In this document: positions 1-11,944 of the stretch, one piece after another
Layout: each line of letters starts with the position of its first letter
Numbering within the stretch: the stretch's first letter is position 1
Assembly: GCA_021234155.1 (NCBI GenBank)
Contig: JAJEKV010000537.1
Span: forward strand, 62,001 to 126,000
Length of the DNA stretch: 64,000 nucleotides
DNA from: Isoetes taiwanensis
Lineage: Eukaryota; Streptophyta; Lycopodiopsida; Isoetales; Isoetaceae
Direction: 5' to 3'
Notes under the pieces: generated by a model
What the model was told of the DNA's origin: nothing
The model's database searches: none
What the model saw: the letters and a program-made list of their open reading frames with translations, nothing else
Made by a program: the position numbers and the translations under genes

Positions 1-300
1 AAAGATGCAACAAGATGCAAGGTATGGTGAGGCACTTGATTAGTTTGACATTTGGTGAGATACACATGAAATCTTTCTACATATTGATGAATAGTCTCAC
101 CATTTCTAATATGGAAAGTTTGTAATTCAAAAACAAGATCTTGAGGATCATAAACCTTTCCAAACCTTGCTAGGAATCTTTTGATAATCTCATCCCATGT
201 GTTAGTTCCATCACTTATCACATATTCCAACCAAGCTCTTACTTCATCATTTTTGAAGCACTTCTTGAATTGATGAACTTGGTACCTTTCTTGTGGCCAT
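1..300 (-). mobile_element. Ty3/gypsy-type gag fragment
   Basis: Read on the minus strand, the first ~290 bases are one open frame that runs off the left edge. It contains RAWLEYVISDGTNTWDEIIK, then a FLARFG stretch, LVFELQTF and HQYVERFHVYL. This is the usual layout of the retrotransposon gag capsid domain (a tryptophan-rich start, then a block ending in Q..xxxxVxxYxxxF). An upstream WPQERYQVHQFKKCF segment is in the same frame. No protease, RT or integrase lies in the window, so only part of gag is present. Family-level assignment is from motif layout only; a copia-type gag is less likely. Confidence 0.65.
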
Positions 301-3041
301 ATTCTTGATAATACTCATCAAAACCTTGAGAAAATTGTTAGCACTCATAGTAGAATCAAATGTAGGAGCGAGGAATGGGAACATTAGGTTCAAAGTATTG
401 GCTTGACACCGCAGATTGTGTTTAGATTCCGATTTGTTGAGATGTCTGAGACATACCTTGGGGTGTAGCTTGTACCTCTGCATTATCTTGTACCTCGGCA
501 TGTTAGGATGTCTCGACATTTAGTCTAGGAGCCATAGTTCCCAAGAACCGGGGTGGATCTCGGTAGGAGCCTCCAAGATGTTGAGGGTATTCGGCAATCC
601 CTCAAGCTGGAATGGTATAGGACCTCGAGGTTGCTTTAGGCAACCACTCTTTGCTCAAAATTTGCAGAAACAACTTTCAAGGAATCTGTTAGAACCCGGT
701 TTCCCAAATTGGAAAAAAATACAGTACTAACCTTTTGATTACGAGCAATATAAATTGAATTTTCTCCTGAAATCAATGCAATAGTATACTAGACAATTGA
801 TGTGAAATATGTGCAAAATATATTCTGAAGTCGGATATCATTTGGCACTTTAAAATCACCTGGTGACTAGGTCAAAATTTGGTCAATGTTCTCTCGTGAC
901 TCCTTTTTGAAATTCTTTAAGAATAACTTTTTGAATGAAACCACGGGGAAGTGTTAAAAGGGTCTAAAAGGGTCACGTGCAAACACTCATCTGAGTCTAA
1001 AGATGAAGATATTTTTGGGCTGTGGGATTTTATGGCCCGGCGGACTATGTTTTTGCCCGCAGAGAGAATGCTTTTTAAAATTTTGTCGATATTTAGGTAG
1101 GAAAACTATGTAAAAGGAACAATAGAGATATTCTAAATCAACCCTTGCTATTAAAATCACTAAAGCTTCGAGGAGTTCAACTTCTGAGTATGCAAATGGT
1201 GCGATTCGGTGATGAGATATGGAATGGCATTATGGTGAGCGAGTTTTTTCCTTTATTAACCATAGAAGCGGTGTTGATTGATATGCATACTAGTTGAAAG
1301 AAAGCGAAATAATCTATTTTTGAATTTTCTTTAGTCTTTATGCAATATAAAAGCTATTTGAGCTATTTTTGGAATTTCAAAAATTTCAAAGGGAAAGATA
1401 TTACCAAATTGGATTTTCATTCACTTGATATAACAAATTGGAGGAATCACATCATTTTCGATGCCCACGGTTAATGAGCAAAGCATATTTCGAAAAAAGC
1501 GGGGCCATTTATGGTGAACTTTCTTGATCAACAATCACTTTGAGCGGCAAGGAGGGTCGAATCCAGCGGCGAGGAGATCACTTTTGCATGTACTTCACAC
1601 CGGCAATCTTCGGTTTAGCATAAAAGCCCCTAACTTTCGCATAGAGATTTGCCCTCTTTAAAAGGCCACATTACGGTTGAAATTCTTGAATCTACGGCCG
1701 GATCCTTTGTCTTTTAGCTTTGATTTGGTTTTCTTGATGTTGCGGAGGTGGGTTGGAAGGTAATGATGAGAATTTGTGGTCGGATATGACCAAAAATTCC
1801 GTTTCTTGGTTGGCAAAAATTAAGGGTTCTTGGCTTCCTTCAGCAGATATATATCCCAGGCCAAGAGCAAAAAAGTTAAACAAGGATATAAATAGACTTA
1901 AAGCCGGTTTCAACTAATTGCGTGGTCTCCTCCACGCCCGGCGTCGATTTCGTGATTCGACCGCACGCTGAGGGGGCCACTTGGCGGAAAAATGAGAGGG
2001 TAGATAGATGGGGGTAGATGTAGGTAGGTTTTGCCATTTTTCCAAAGAAGGCACGTTTTTCAAGAAGTAGCTTAAGGAGGTCCAAATAAACTCAATTTGA
2101 AAAATTTTTTGTGTGCCGGTGGCATATTTTCACAAAAAGGGCTACCGGTGGTTTTGTCAAAAGATGATTTGGAGCACTTTGATTTTTTGTCAAAAGAGTG
2201 AAGGGGTGACTAGGCATAAATTTTGGTGAAGTGGCAAATGTACTGCTGATGTGGTACCATTGGATGACAAAAGAACTTTCCCCTAGTCAAAATGTTTTAA
2301 TGAGGTGGATATGGAATGAAAATGATGTGGGTTGACACGTGTGAATAGTGATGTGGACTTGTGAGTGATGATGTGGGCATAAAAAAATACTTTTGCCAAC
2401 TAGACATAGGTGACAACCTTTCCTCAACCTAGTGATCATTTTAACCCTAGGTTTTTTGAAGTGAGAGAAAGTAGGGTAAAGCCTCAAAATTTTTTTGTTT
2501 CTTTTGGTAAACTTGTGAATGTATGGATGGATCATGAGTGTGTGGGTCATTTTGACTAGGGAAAAGTGATTTGAACAATCCCAAGGTATGGTATGATGAA
2601 ATATAGGTATATGGGAAATGATAGTATGAAGTGTAGAGATGACAAGAGATAGGAAGGTGGAATATGAGTCAAATGGCTATAAAAATGGGAAATTGGCTGG
2701 GCAAAACTCTTGCAACATCAAGAATCCAAACTTCAAATGCTCAAATCATGAAATAGACTTCATACCATGCTCATGCCTCGCAATTCTTCAACAAGTGACT
2801 TCAAATCTTGTAGGAGTGATCTCTAGTACTTTGGATGATAATCAAAAACCTTGTCCATCCTCCAATTTTGAGATAACCAAGTGAATGTCCTTCTTTGGTT
2901 CTTCTAAACATTTGTTCCTTTTGCTGTTTGACTGAGTCTTCAAGTGCTTCTGAAAGCCAATGGTCTTCATATTTCGTCATGCAATCAATGAGCCAAATGT
3001 CAGATATGTCTAGGCTCTTCTATGCTGCCATGAGTGGCAGC
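300..3041. other. Intergenic, no gene recognised
   Basis: About 2.7 kb of AT-rich sequence. Small open frames occur on both strands (for example near 1.7-2.1 kb and 2.64-2.88 kb), but none carries a domain I recognise. It may include the LTR or leader of the gag fragment to its left; I did not find a matching second LTR. It ends abruptly where retroelement copy 1 begins at 3,042. Confidence 0.5.
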
Positions 3042-3189
3042 ATTCCTATTATGCCGTTTCGGCCGAACAAACTTAATTCATTCCCCAAAATGAGGATACA
3101 TTAATATTTATGCCAGAAATCAAGTCAATGATTTAAAACCCAAAGTATAGGTTTAGAGAAATAATAAGTACCTCGATTCATATCAAAAC

Positions 3190-4800
3190 CTTAGGGTAGT
3201 TGGTTTGACCGCAGTGGCCCGTGCATGTGCTTCCCCTATTGGTTTATTGACTGAGTGCTCCATGCTGTCGATATTGGTAAAATTTTTGGAGGTACCTCAG
3301 ATACACACATGCAGAGCTTGAAGTTGCATATGGTTTTTTCTTAAACTTAGGAGGCATGATAACCTCGATTTCATCGTCCAGTTTCTGCTTTCTCTTATGC
3401 ATAGGATACCTTTGCTGCGTGTCCCTTTCTTCCAATTCAAGGAATCGTTGAGAAACTTTCTAGGTCTTATTGTTTTTCCGAATATCAATTTGTTTGGTGT
3501 TACCAAATTCACTTTTAAGAAAGTGTGTTATCCTCGGCATACTTGGCGGTCATCTTGACCATGGTTTCCCGAACCTTCAAGTAGCCAATATAGGCTCTTT
3601 GCTCAGCCCGCGATACCCTCGAATTCATCAATTTATGGCTGATAAAACCGGTTGCACGGAAGACTTGTTGGGCGGTTTTTGTCGATTACTATTCATTATG
3701 TACCATCTTGCCTGGTCATACGGTGTGATAGTGTCTTGCAATTATTGACTCGCAGACGCCATGCCGTCGCCAGTTAAAGTGATTTTTGAAAAAGGACAAA
3801 AAGTCGCCGGATTTTTCCTTGCATGAGATCATCATGCGCCCTCACTTGTCTTAGCCATGTGGCCTTTTGTCCGGATATACATGCCATTATTAGGTTACAT
3901 TTTTACCAAAGAATGCGTGGTAAATGGCATGTTCAACACAATCCTATCAATTCTTTTGGTGAAGGTATCGGCATCCTTTAAGGATTGTTTTATTTCTTCC
4001 TCTGTAATGTCTTGACAAGCTTATGAGAACGTTGGTGCTAACCGGGGCCAAGACCAAAGAGATTATGTGTGTTCCAAAACCCTTGGTCACATTTGACACC
4101 TTGTAATTTCGCCAATCTTGCCGACAAGTATGGGAAAATGATAACAATTGTAGAGAGTAAGCCTTTTGATATCATAGTTTTCAGATCGTCCTGAAACTTC
4201 CCGTAATTCGGGTTCCAATTCCTTAGTTGGCTCAAGTTCCAAAACCGTTCTCGCTCCTCTTGACAAACATACTTATGTTGAATAGGCAATTATTCATTAT
4301 CACATTCGCTCTCGGCTTCTTTTTTGGGTTGTGTCACCTTTTGGGTTTGTTGATGGGTGGATACATGACATTAAGACCATTTGCTTTACGAATAGCGATT
4401 ACCCCTTTGACAAATGTAAGGATATCCTTGGCCTCATTAAGCTCAAACCTCATAATTCTTTGGCAAAGATGTTGTAAACCTAAATCCACAATACTCATGC
4501 ATGTAGGTATATCATTTTCAGTCTTGTTAATCCACGGAGACCGGATCGAACATATTGTTCATTCCCAAGAAGGTAACTTCGTAAATGTCTCCATCTTCAG
4601 GCCACTTCTTCCTTTTTGATGAAATACTTGTGCATTTCAGGTTTGATGATGCAACCAATCATTAGTTGCACAGCCTTGTTGGGGGGCCAGATCCGTGTGC
4701 TGCCATAGCCAAAGCTTGCAATATCCGTGTACCAATCAGGAGCATCCATAAGAGGCAGCTGTAAAACTACCAAATCAGGGTTTAATGGTTCCTCCTCATT
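3190..4800 (-). pseudogene. Family 1 ~540-residue exon, copy 1 (broken)
   Basis: This is the copy-1 counterpart of the intact exon at 19.01-20.65 kb. Several short frames carry recognisable pieces, such as GVKCDQGFWNTHN near 4.07 kb and a lysine/arginine-rich HKRKQKLDDE piece near 3.38 kb. Frame changes separate the pieces. Many differences from copy 3 sit at CAG/CTG sites, so some may be consensus errors rather than real mutations. Confidence 0.7.
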
Positions 4801-6339
4801 GATAGTATGTAAAGCTTCCTATAAAAGACCATCAGAATATAAGTATCATATACTTAAAAAATTGGATAGAAGCCACCAGACCTCATGCCCTTATTACAGA
4901 TAATCAATTCATAAGCAGAATGTTTGCTATCAGTAATGCAAAAGGCTGCAAACTCCACTTTACATGTCATCTTTTTACACCTATGAACTGGACATGGTCC
5001 TTAAAATCCACAATGGTTCTACCATTGTTCTGAAATTAGAAATTATATATTCGTTTCCCTTTCGGTTCTTCGTTTAACCTACTCGAGATATCCATCCATA
5101 CCATCACGGATGTCGATTTATCGGATCTTGACCAAAGTCAAGAGAATCTAAGGACCGATCCGGTTCCATTTTTAGTTAACCATTATTTCTATATCACATT
5201 CTATGTCCAAGACTTAAACAAGCAAAATTTTATCCCAAAAACTGGACCAGAGCCCTGTATATCAGGTGTTTCCATAAAATTCCAAATGCATATGCATCAT
5301 TTCCTAGGCAACATTTTAGCTATGCCTATTGTACCATTTACCCTTTACTATTGTTCCTTTTTAATTAACCATTTTTATCTCATATTCAATGTTCCAGATT
5401 GGAGCAGTTAGACCACTAAAATTTTATGCCAAACTAGAGCAAGGCCCTGGATACTAGGTGTCTCCATAAATCTCCTTTAAAAATTCAAAAAGCATATGCA
5501 TCATTTCTAATGCAGTATACCATATAGCCCTTTTCCCCATGCATAGAATAAAGCATTTATGAATTCCCAATTATGGTGAACCCATTTCCAGAAATATTCC
5601 CAGGATTTATGCCATTTGTGATTATCCTACATACATCCCGAACTTTTCAGTTTCTTTTTATGTGCTTCACACCATATATCGTATGCTAAATATTCAGGAA
5701 AACAAGATTCTATGTCTTTGCGAATCCTGCAATCAGATCCATCTATTTGAAGAGCATTCTATAATGCTACATGAATAAGCATACAATTACTATCAAGGAT
5801 TCAATTACTGTATTATCAAACCAGCATATGCAAATGATAGACCTTCCATTAATCGATTATGTTCATGATAAATCACATTCAAAACTTGCGTTATGGAATA
5901 AACCCATCATTTCTTTTGCGAACATTCTGGAGCATATCCATTCATGTAATATATGCTAATGTCTGCGTTTGAGAAACACTTACCACAATATAGCAGAAAG
6001 CATATACTACTATTTTGCAAAAAGGAAACAAATATCGTCACCCAAAATGGCCACAATTGCAAGGCCCTTTGTAGAAGTCAGATTCCCCATTCAAAACGAA
6101 TTTGGAGGAGTTAGACGGGTTACCTGCAGTGAAACCATAGCAAATTAGCCTTAATCAGGGTAACAAACTAAGCCACTAGCAGGTAAGCTATCGTCTATAC
6201 TCGGCTCTTAAGCCCTTCACCAAATTAAAGGCGAAAAACCACTATTAAACCGTTTTTGATAATCAGTTGTGCTAAAAAGTTGAGAACCTGAACTTTATAG
6301 CCATACAAACACTTTAATTTTACTTAACTACAAGGTTTA

Positions 6340-6960
6340 GAACAGCAGAAGAAGCCTGCTGAACCTGGTTTAACGCGATTGGATCGCTTTCATCCGGATC
6401 CAGCTCATAAGCTTGATTAAAATCCACTTGCTTTCGGCCGGAGAATCAGCAATCTTTGGTAATCTCGAGGTTGGCCCTCTCCACGCTAGTAGATTCTATT
6501 CCCAAGTTGCCCTTAAAGAAATTCGTGACAGTGCCTGCCTTGGCCTGGGTTTTGCCAATTAGATTAAATCTATGCACAATCTTTTCCAGAAACACCTTGC
6601 CTGGTTGAGCAATGTTTTCCCCTACGCTTTTACATGGCGCCGGATCCGGTGACCTTATCAATCAAATCTAGCAATTTAGCTCTTGTAAAACCCAGTTACG
6701 TGTTCCATCGGCCTCGGCATGGCCCGCGGGGAGCAGCAAGATGTGGCAAAGTAGAAAGAAATGGGTGTTCCCCTTGCCTATAAAGCCCCGACCAGTTCCA
6801 ATCCTATGGAAGTTTCCCGAAAACATTCTAAATAGAGCCCATATTTTTCTGTTATACCTTTTCCGCTGGCATGGTTCCTCCGGCCGGTTCGTTTGCATGA
6901 TGCCATTCTACCGGCAACATCCTATCCCTTGGATTGCTCTCATAAGCTGTTAGAGGCCCA
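6340..6960 (-). pseudogene. Family 1 5' ORF, copy 1 (broken)
   Basis: Counterpart of the intact 225-codon ORF at 22.16-22.84 kb. Frames here keep FLEKIVHRFNLIGKTQAKAG and the RKIWALFRMFSGNFHRIGTG block, but they are shifted relative to each other. The sequence around 6.6-6.73 kb, which should join them, has several small indels. The function is unknown, as for the intact copy. Confidence 0.7.
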
Positions 6961-7445
6961 ATCCGGGCGCCTCCAGCGATCTTTGCTATTACGCATGCAT
7001 TAGGTCTTCAAAGCAAACCCTAGACTAATAGTACTCACCAGTATCGTGTATGTGTTCATCCACTTATTTGTTAATTCCTTACAAATAAACGTATTTTGTC
7101 ATACTACCAAATTATCCATTGTTAGTAATTTCGGCCAGTACCTATGGCCATGTTTTCAATACCATAAAAATTGCACCATGCCCTTAGCACGGTCCTTTTG
7201 CATGTTAATTTTCTTTGGGTAGCAGTTCATGTTGCAGACCTTGAAAACCTGGTGCTCCTGCTTCATGGTCTTAAAGGGTCCTGTATTCCAATGTTAATTG
7301 CACTATTGTCAACATTTGTAAAATGCCTTACCTTTCAGGTGTGTATCTGCTGTTTATGGTTCAAACACCTAGTAGTTAGTCTCCGTTACTTAATCCTGTT
7401 ATCTTAAGCTGTAAGACAAGGATCAAAACAAATTTCGTTTGGATA

Positions 7446-7975
7446 TCAATCATATATATGTTCTTATGTTTGTCGCGCTTATCCGTAGATTGATCAGAGA
7501 TCCGGCGGCTTTAAATTAACTTTAGGAAGTATCACGTGGTCGGATGGAATTTGGGAGTTCTTATATACATTCTATATAGACGATCCTACGGTCCAGGCTG
7601 ATTTGATTGTATATAATTCTAACATATATATGTTCTTATGTTTGTCCCATTCAATCCGACCGTTGATTCAAGATCCTACGGCTCACGTGGCTTTGGGAAG
7701 TATCCTACGGCCCAGATGGCTTGGGAGTTTGTATATAGACTATGTAATCGACCCTACGGCCCAGGTTGCTCTTGATCCTGATCGTCGATCCGAGATCCTA
7801 TGGCTCATGTTGCTTGGGACATATCTTACGGTCCACATGGCTTTGGGAATTATATGTAATAGATCCTACGGCTCATATTGCTTTTATATGGTGAGATCTT
7901 GATCGTTGATCGAGTCTAAGATCCTAAGGCTCATGTTGAATGCTCGTCCCTTAAGGAAAGGCTTTTAAAAATTTT
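7446..7975. repeat. Degenerate tandem repeat, GATCCTACGG units
   Basis: The phrase GATCCTACGGCYCA, followed by a TTGCTT or GGCTTTGGGA stretch, recurs about nine times between 7.49 and 7.94 kb. A longer pair starting ATATATATGTTCTTATGTTT occurs at about 7.45 and 7.62 kb. The repeat sits between element copy 1 and the SINE head. It may be the SINE body or the target into which copy 1 inserted. No coding frame of interest. Confidence 0.65.
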
Positions 7976-8050
7976 TATGTTTTTGGGGGGATTCGAACCC
8001 TGATCCTCAACACCCCAAACCCGCCACTCTAACCACTAGACCAAGCATTA
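7976..8050 (-). mobile_element. tRNA-derived SINE head
   Basis: On the minus strand there is an A box TGGTCTAGTGG (8,033-8,043) and a B box GGTTCGAATCC (7,989-7,999), spaced as in a tRNA gene. Both fit the RNA polymerase III internal promoter consensus (TRGYNNANNNG and GGTTCGANTCC). I could not fold a full acceptor stem, and AT-rich sequence follows, so a SINE head is more likely than a working tRNA gene. The repetitive DNA at 7.45-7.97 kb would be its body. Confidence 0.6.
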
Positions 8051-8119
8051 ATTATATGAATGATTTATGTTTCAAATATACTTAAGGGTAATGTTCCCAT
8101 TAAGATAAAATAGACTATA

Positions 8120-9070
8120 ACATTCTAGCTAGTTCAAGAAAGTTCTAGAATGTTCTGGAAGGCTCTAGAAAGTTCTAGAATCTTCTAAAATGTTCTAGAA
8201 CATAAGAGAATCTAGGGGGGATCTAAGAAAATTCTTCCAGAAAGTTCCAAATTGTTCTAATAAGTTTTAGAATGTTCTAGAATGCGGGGAATCTATGGGA
8301 ATGTAAAAATCTAGGAAATACTTTGGAAAGTTCTAGAATATTTTGAAAGTCTTAGAATGTTCGAGAAAGTCTTAGAATGTTCTAAAAAGTTCTAGAATGT
8401 AAAGGAATCGAGGAAGAATCTAATAGAATGTAAGAAAATCTCATAAAATGTAAGAGAATCTAGGCGGGATCTAAGAAAATTCTTCCAGAAAGTTCCAAAT
8501 TGTTCTAATAAGTTTTAGAATGTTCTAGAATGCAGGGGAATCTATGGGAATGTAAGGAAATCTAGGGAAATACTTTCAGAAAGTTCTAGAATATTTTGAA
8601 AGTCTTAGAATGTTTCAGAAAGTCTTAGAATGTTCTAAAAAGTTCTAGAATGTAAAAGGAATCGAGGAGGAATCTAATAGAATGTAAGAAAATCTTATAA
8701 AATGTAAGAGAATCTAGGAAAATATTTACAAGCCTAAGGGAATCTCTTAAAATCTGGAGGATCTAAAGGAATCTTCATAAAATCTAAGGAATCTAAGAAA
8801 ATGTTGATGCTCTTAGAGTATCTAAGGGAATCTTTATAGAATCTCTTTGAATCTCATGTAATGTAAAAGGGAACCTAGGGCAATCTCATAAAATCTAAAA
8901 AAGGGATCTAAGGGGATCTTCATAGAATCTTGGAGAATCTAGGGAAATCTAATGGAATCTAGAGGGAATCTTATAAAATTTAAAGGAATGCTCACGAAAC
9001 CTCCAAGAGAACCTTGGTAGAATCTTAGAGAATCTATGAATTTAGAGTATTCTCAAGAGATTCTTTTAGA
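8120..9070. repeat. TTCTAGAA satellite / higher-order repeat
   Basis: Short units such as AGTTCTAGAATGTTCTAGAA and GGAATCTAAGGGAATCT repeat with variation over almost 1 kb. A larger unit of about 249 bp is duplicated: the phrase GATCTAAGAAAATTCTTCC recurs near 8.22 and 8.47 kb. At 8,131-8,200 the sequence is fourteen 5-bp units alternating nnTTC and nnGAA in perfect phase. No coding potential is seen. Confidence 0.85.
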
Positions 9071-9145
9071 ATGTAGAGACCTGACAAGAACTTGCGACAT
9101 AGGAACATGCTACAAAACTTCGAACATGCAAGTAGGGGCATTAAA

Positions 9146-9182
9146 TTTCTTGTATATATATATGTATATATATATACAAGTA
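9146..9182. repeat. TA tract joining two element ends
   Basis: CTTGTATATATATATG followed by TATATATATATACAAG forms an imperfect palindrome. On each strand it is the end of a different repeat: a plus-strand sequence ending AATTTCTTGTATATA, and the minus-strand 3' end of family 1 copy 2, ending GGGCTTACTTGTATATA. Confidence 0.75.
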
Positions 9183-9461
9183 AGCCCTACCTCCTTCCGG
9201 AAGGCAAGAGCTGGTCAAAATGTAGTAAAGGGGTGGGAGGGTCCCTATACTACATAGAGACCCTCCCTGCCCACTAAGCTTATTCATAGATGTCACTAGT
9301 GCAAATATCTATCACTGATCATGATCGATCATTGAGTTTTAAGGACTCGAATAACAGCTGATAAGTCAAATTTCAAACCAGGGTAATTACCTATCTCCAG
9401 TGTTCTGTAGACAGCCCGTTCAATATCCATTTTCTTGAAGCCTTTTTAATGAATGCTTGCA

Positions 9462-10061
9462 TTAGCCTATACAAGTCCTCGTTTTACCTTGAGGGTTGGG
9501 TGTAATGCGTAAAGGTGCTGCATCACTGCTTGAGATGATTATATTTACGGCCCAATGATAAGGTCTGCAAGCATCAGCATGCACATACTTAGATATATGG
9601 AATGACAATTTCTCCCGTTTGTCATAATGATATGTTTGGAAAATTCCATGATACGGGTCCATGATGACAATGGTCATATTGAGGAAGTTGGCCCTCCTTC
9701 CTCTGCTTTCCAGTCCGGTGTAATTTCCCCAATACTCAGTTTCATCCTCAATCTTTAGGTAGTTCAGATTGTAAATTGTGCCTAATAAACTGTCATCAGC
9801 TTGAAGCCCAAGAGCTTTTCTAATGTAGGCATTATTGACCTCGATTATGTCATCCATATATACTTTGGTGTCGGCCAAAGCAGTGACCTCATTGTACATG
9901 CCAACGCGTACCAACACGAGAATAAATTGCGGCTCAAACCATGCGGTACAAATTGCACCAAAATTTGGGCTCTTTGGAGAATCCATGGGGATTCCTTTAG
10001 CTACCCCTCCATATCTGTTGCCCATCTCGTAAGAAGCGGTTTGCAACAACCGAGAATTCAT
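9462..10061 (-). pseudogene. RT C-terminal half, copy 2 (open for 199 codons)
   Basis: Here the C-terminal half of the reverse transcriptase is open in one frame, unlike copy 3. It carries motif B (AKGIPM, about residues 21-26), AICTAWFE, and the catalytic YMDD box at residues 68-71 (about 9,849-9,860). After that come a YNLNYLKIEDE stretch and a YDKREKLSFHISKYVHAD block typical of the palm/thumb boundary in Penelope-like RTs. The two aspartates of YMDD are present. The reading frame is lost at the 3' end near 9,480. The N-terminal half lies upstream in other frames (10.1-11.4 kb). Confidence 0.8.
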
Positions 10062-10099
10062 ACTTACAAAAGCATTTTCATTGATGCAAACCCAATTAT

Positions 10100-11400
10100 T
10101 ACTTTACGGTTTTGTGCCTCCATGTGACTTTAACTATTTTGTTACTCCCAACTTTATACCACGAGGTTATTGTTGGAGTATTTCTTATTTTGATACTTCA
10201 AACACAAGAAATTATACTTTCCATCACCCTACATATGCCGTCTTGCCCTCGAGAGGGATATTCTCATAGCATTTGGTGACATACGCATACAAACACATCC
10301 GTGATCCTTTGGGGTAGATTACATACCACATCATATATGGAATTAATTATCCATGAAGCTCTAATCTTGTGCTTTTGGAGCAGTTAATTTTTACCCGACT
10401 TTTCTTCACAAATATTTGGCCATAAGTCACATAGATTGTTCAAGCGGTGCAACCAAGGATGCCGGTTGTGAAAAAGATAGATTCATGGCGCTAGTGATCC
10501 CACTGTAACTATTCTTGTGGGCTTTGAAGATGCCCGAGCATATAGGGTAACTCAATGTTTCCAAGGTCGGTCATGTAGATAAGGTTGTATTTCGGACTGA
10601 TTTTATTTATCAACTCAAGCGGGCTGATTTCAATTGCATGGAAGTCACTACTATTTGCTTTGGCGGGGGCTTCATCCCTAATATGCTTGGGCATATAAAA
10701 GAAGGATTATTAGCGCCTTATCGATTCGAAATGTAGAAATTTGTTACCGGCCGGTTTATGTTGCTTATTCTTTGTAACATCATTGATTGGAAATTTCTTT
10801 TTGAGCGTTTTTCCTTTAATATGCTTCTGGGCTAAGGAACAAGCCTTTCTCAACATTTCCTTTTTACACTCAGCAATAATCTGTTTATCAATATCATATG
10901 TATTATGCTGGTGCACTGTAAAAAATTGCTCAATTGCCTTACTGATCTCAATTCTGAGCTACTTGGTGGTGAAAGGTGCATGCGGTATGTGGTTGAGACC
11001 AATACCCAACCAACCCTTGAGGGCTTTGCTGTGGACCAGTTTTAGACTAGTTGTTCTAATGTGGCCAATCTCAGCACAGACATATTCCTTGAGAGATGGA
11101 TTTGCGCAAGGGCATGGGGCTTCATAATCCTGAGCAAAAACCAATTTAGGTTTATACAGCATGCTTTTGAGGTTGGCATTGAATTTCCATCCGAAAATGG
11201 TATCCGACCACATTTTATCTCCTGCCTCACCTAGATAGGTGATGAGCACATCCCTAAAGGCACCTTGAACCTAATCTTCTCCACACTTTTGGAGAAAGAA
11301 ATTGACATAATACAAATTTACTTTTCTCATTTTCCTTAAGCGTTACCGGTCTCCATTTTGTTTCGACATCTTTGAGCAAGATCCTTTTTTTTACTCTGTA
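10100..11400 (-). pseudogene. RT N-terminal half, copy 2 (broken)
   Basis: Counterpart of the long RT frame at 16.98-18.51 kb. Pieces keep GHIRTTSLKLVHSKALKGWL near 11.03 kb, ECKKEMLRKACSLAQKHIKG near 10.85 kb and SSDFHAIEISPLELINKISP near 10.62 kb. Each is separated from the next by a small indel. The motif A region near 10.25 kb is also shifted. Confidence 0.7.
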
Positions 11401-11944
11401 AATTTAACATTTCAAAGCTTACAGTTAACATGAGTTACTTGCTTGATGGACAAATTGAAACAATCTTACCACCGCCCATTTATTTTTTTAAAAAAAAACT
11501 ACGAGAATTTGATCTGCGGGGATAGGCGGTTGCCCTTGTATTTTTCTTTTAGGCTTAAAAGCCATTCGATCTTGGCATAATAGCCGTAACCCTTTTGGTT
11601 TAATAACCTTAGGGAGGGAACCGGAGGTCCAATGTTTTTATGGCATAATAGCCATAAAAATTTGAGCAACTCTGCCATACTCATGGCTCTCGGCTTAATT
11701 GGCGGGTAGTCATTTCTTAGCCACCAAAAAGGTTTTCAAGCGGTTATCTGTTAGGCCTATGACATTACATCCTAGGTTTTAATGGCGAAATTCCTATTAT
11801 GCCGTTTCGCCCGAACAAACTTAATTCATTCCCAAAATGAGGATACATTAATATTTATGCGGAAATCAAAGTCAATGATTTAAAACCCAAAGTATAGGTT
11901 TAGAGAAATATAAATTACCTCGATTCATATCAAAACCTTAGGGT

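Larger units (their letters stand above)
3042..7445 (-). mobile_element. Family 1 RT retroelement, copy 1 (3' truncated)
   Basis: This segment matches 18.88-23.28 kb (copy 3) base by base over long stretches, on the same strand. It holds the 5' end, the 225-residue ORF region (about 6.34-6.96 kb), the short MTCKVEF exon (ATG at 4,970) and most of the ~540-residue exon (about 3.2-4.8 kb). Homology starts at 3,042 with ATTCCTATTATGCC, so the whole RT exon and 3' end are missing. The frames are broken by many small indels and substitutions. The right end (GTTTGGATAT) passes into a repeat with an ATATATATG stretch. Confidence 0.85.

Noticed and set aside
7976-8050. A functional tRNA gene
   Set aside because: No matching acceptor stem or clear anticodon arm could be built, and it is embedded in repeats.
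8120-9070. CRISPR-like or telomeric array
   Set aside because: Units are short, variable and without unique spacers, and the motif is not a plant telomere repeat.
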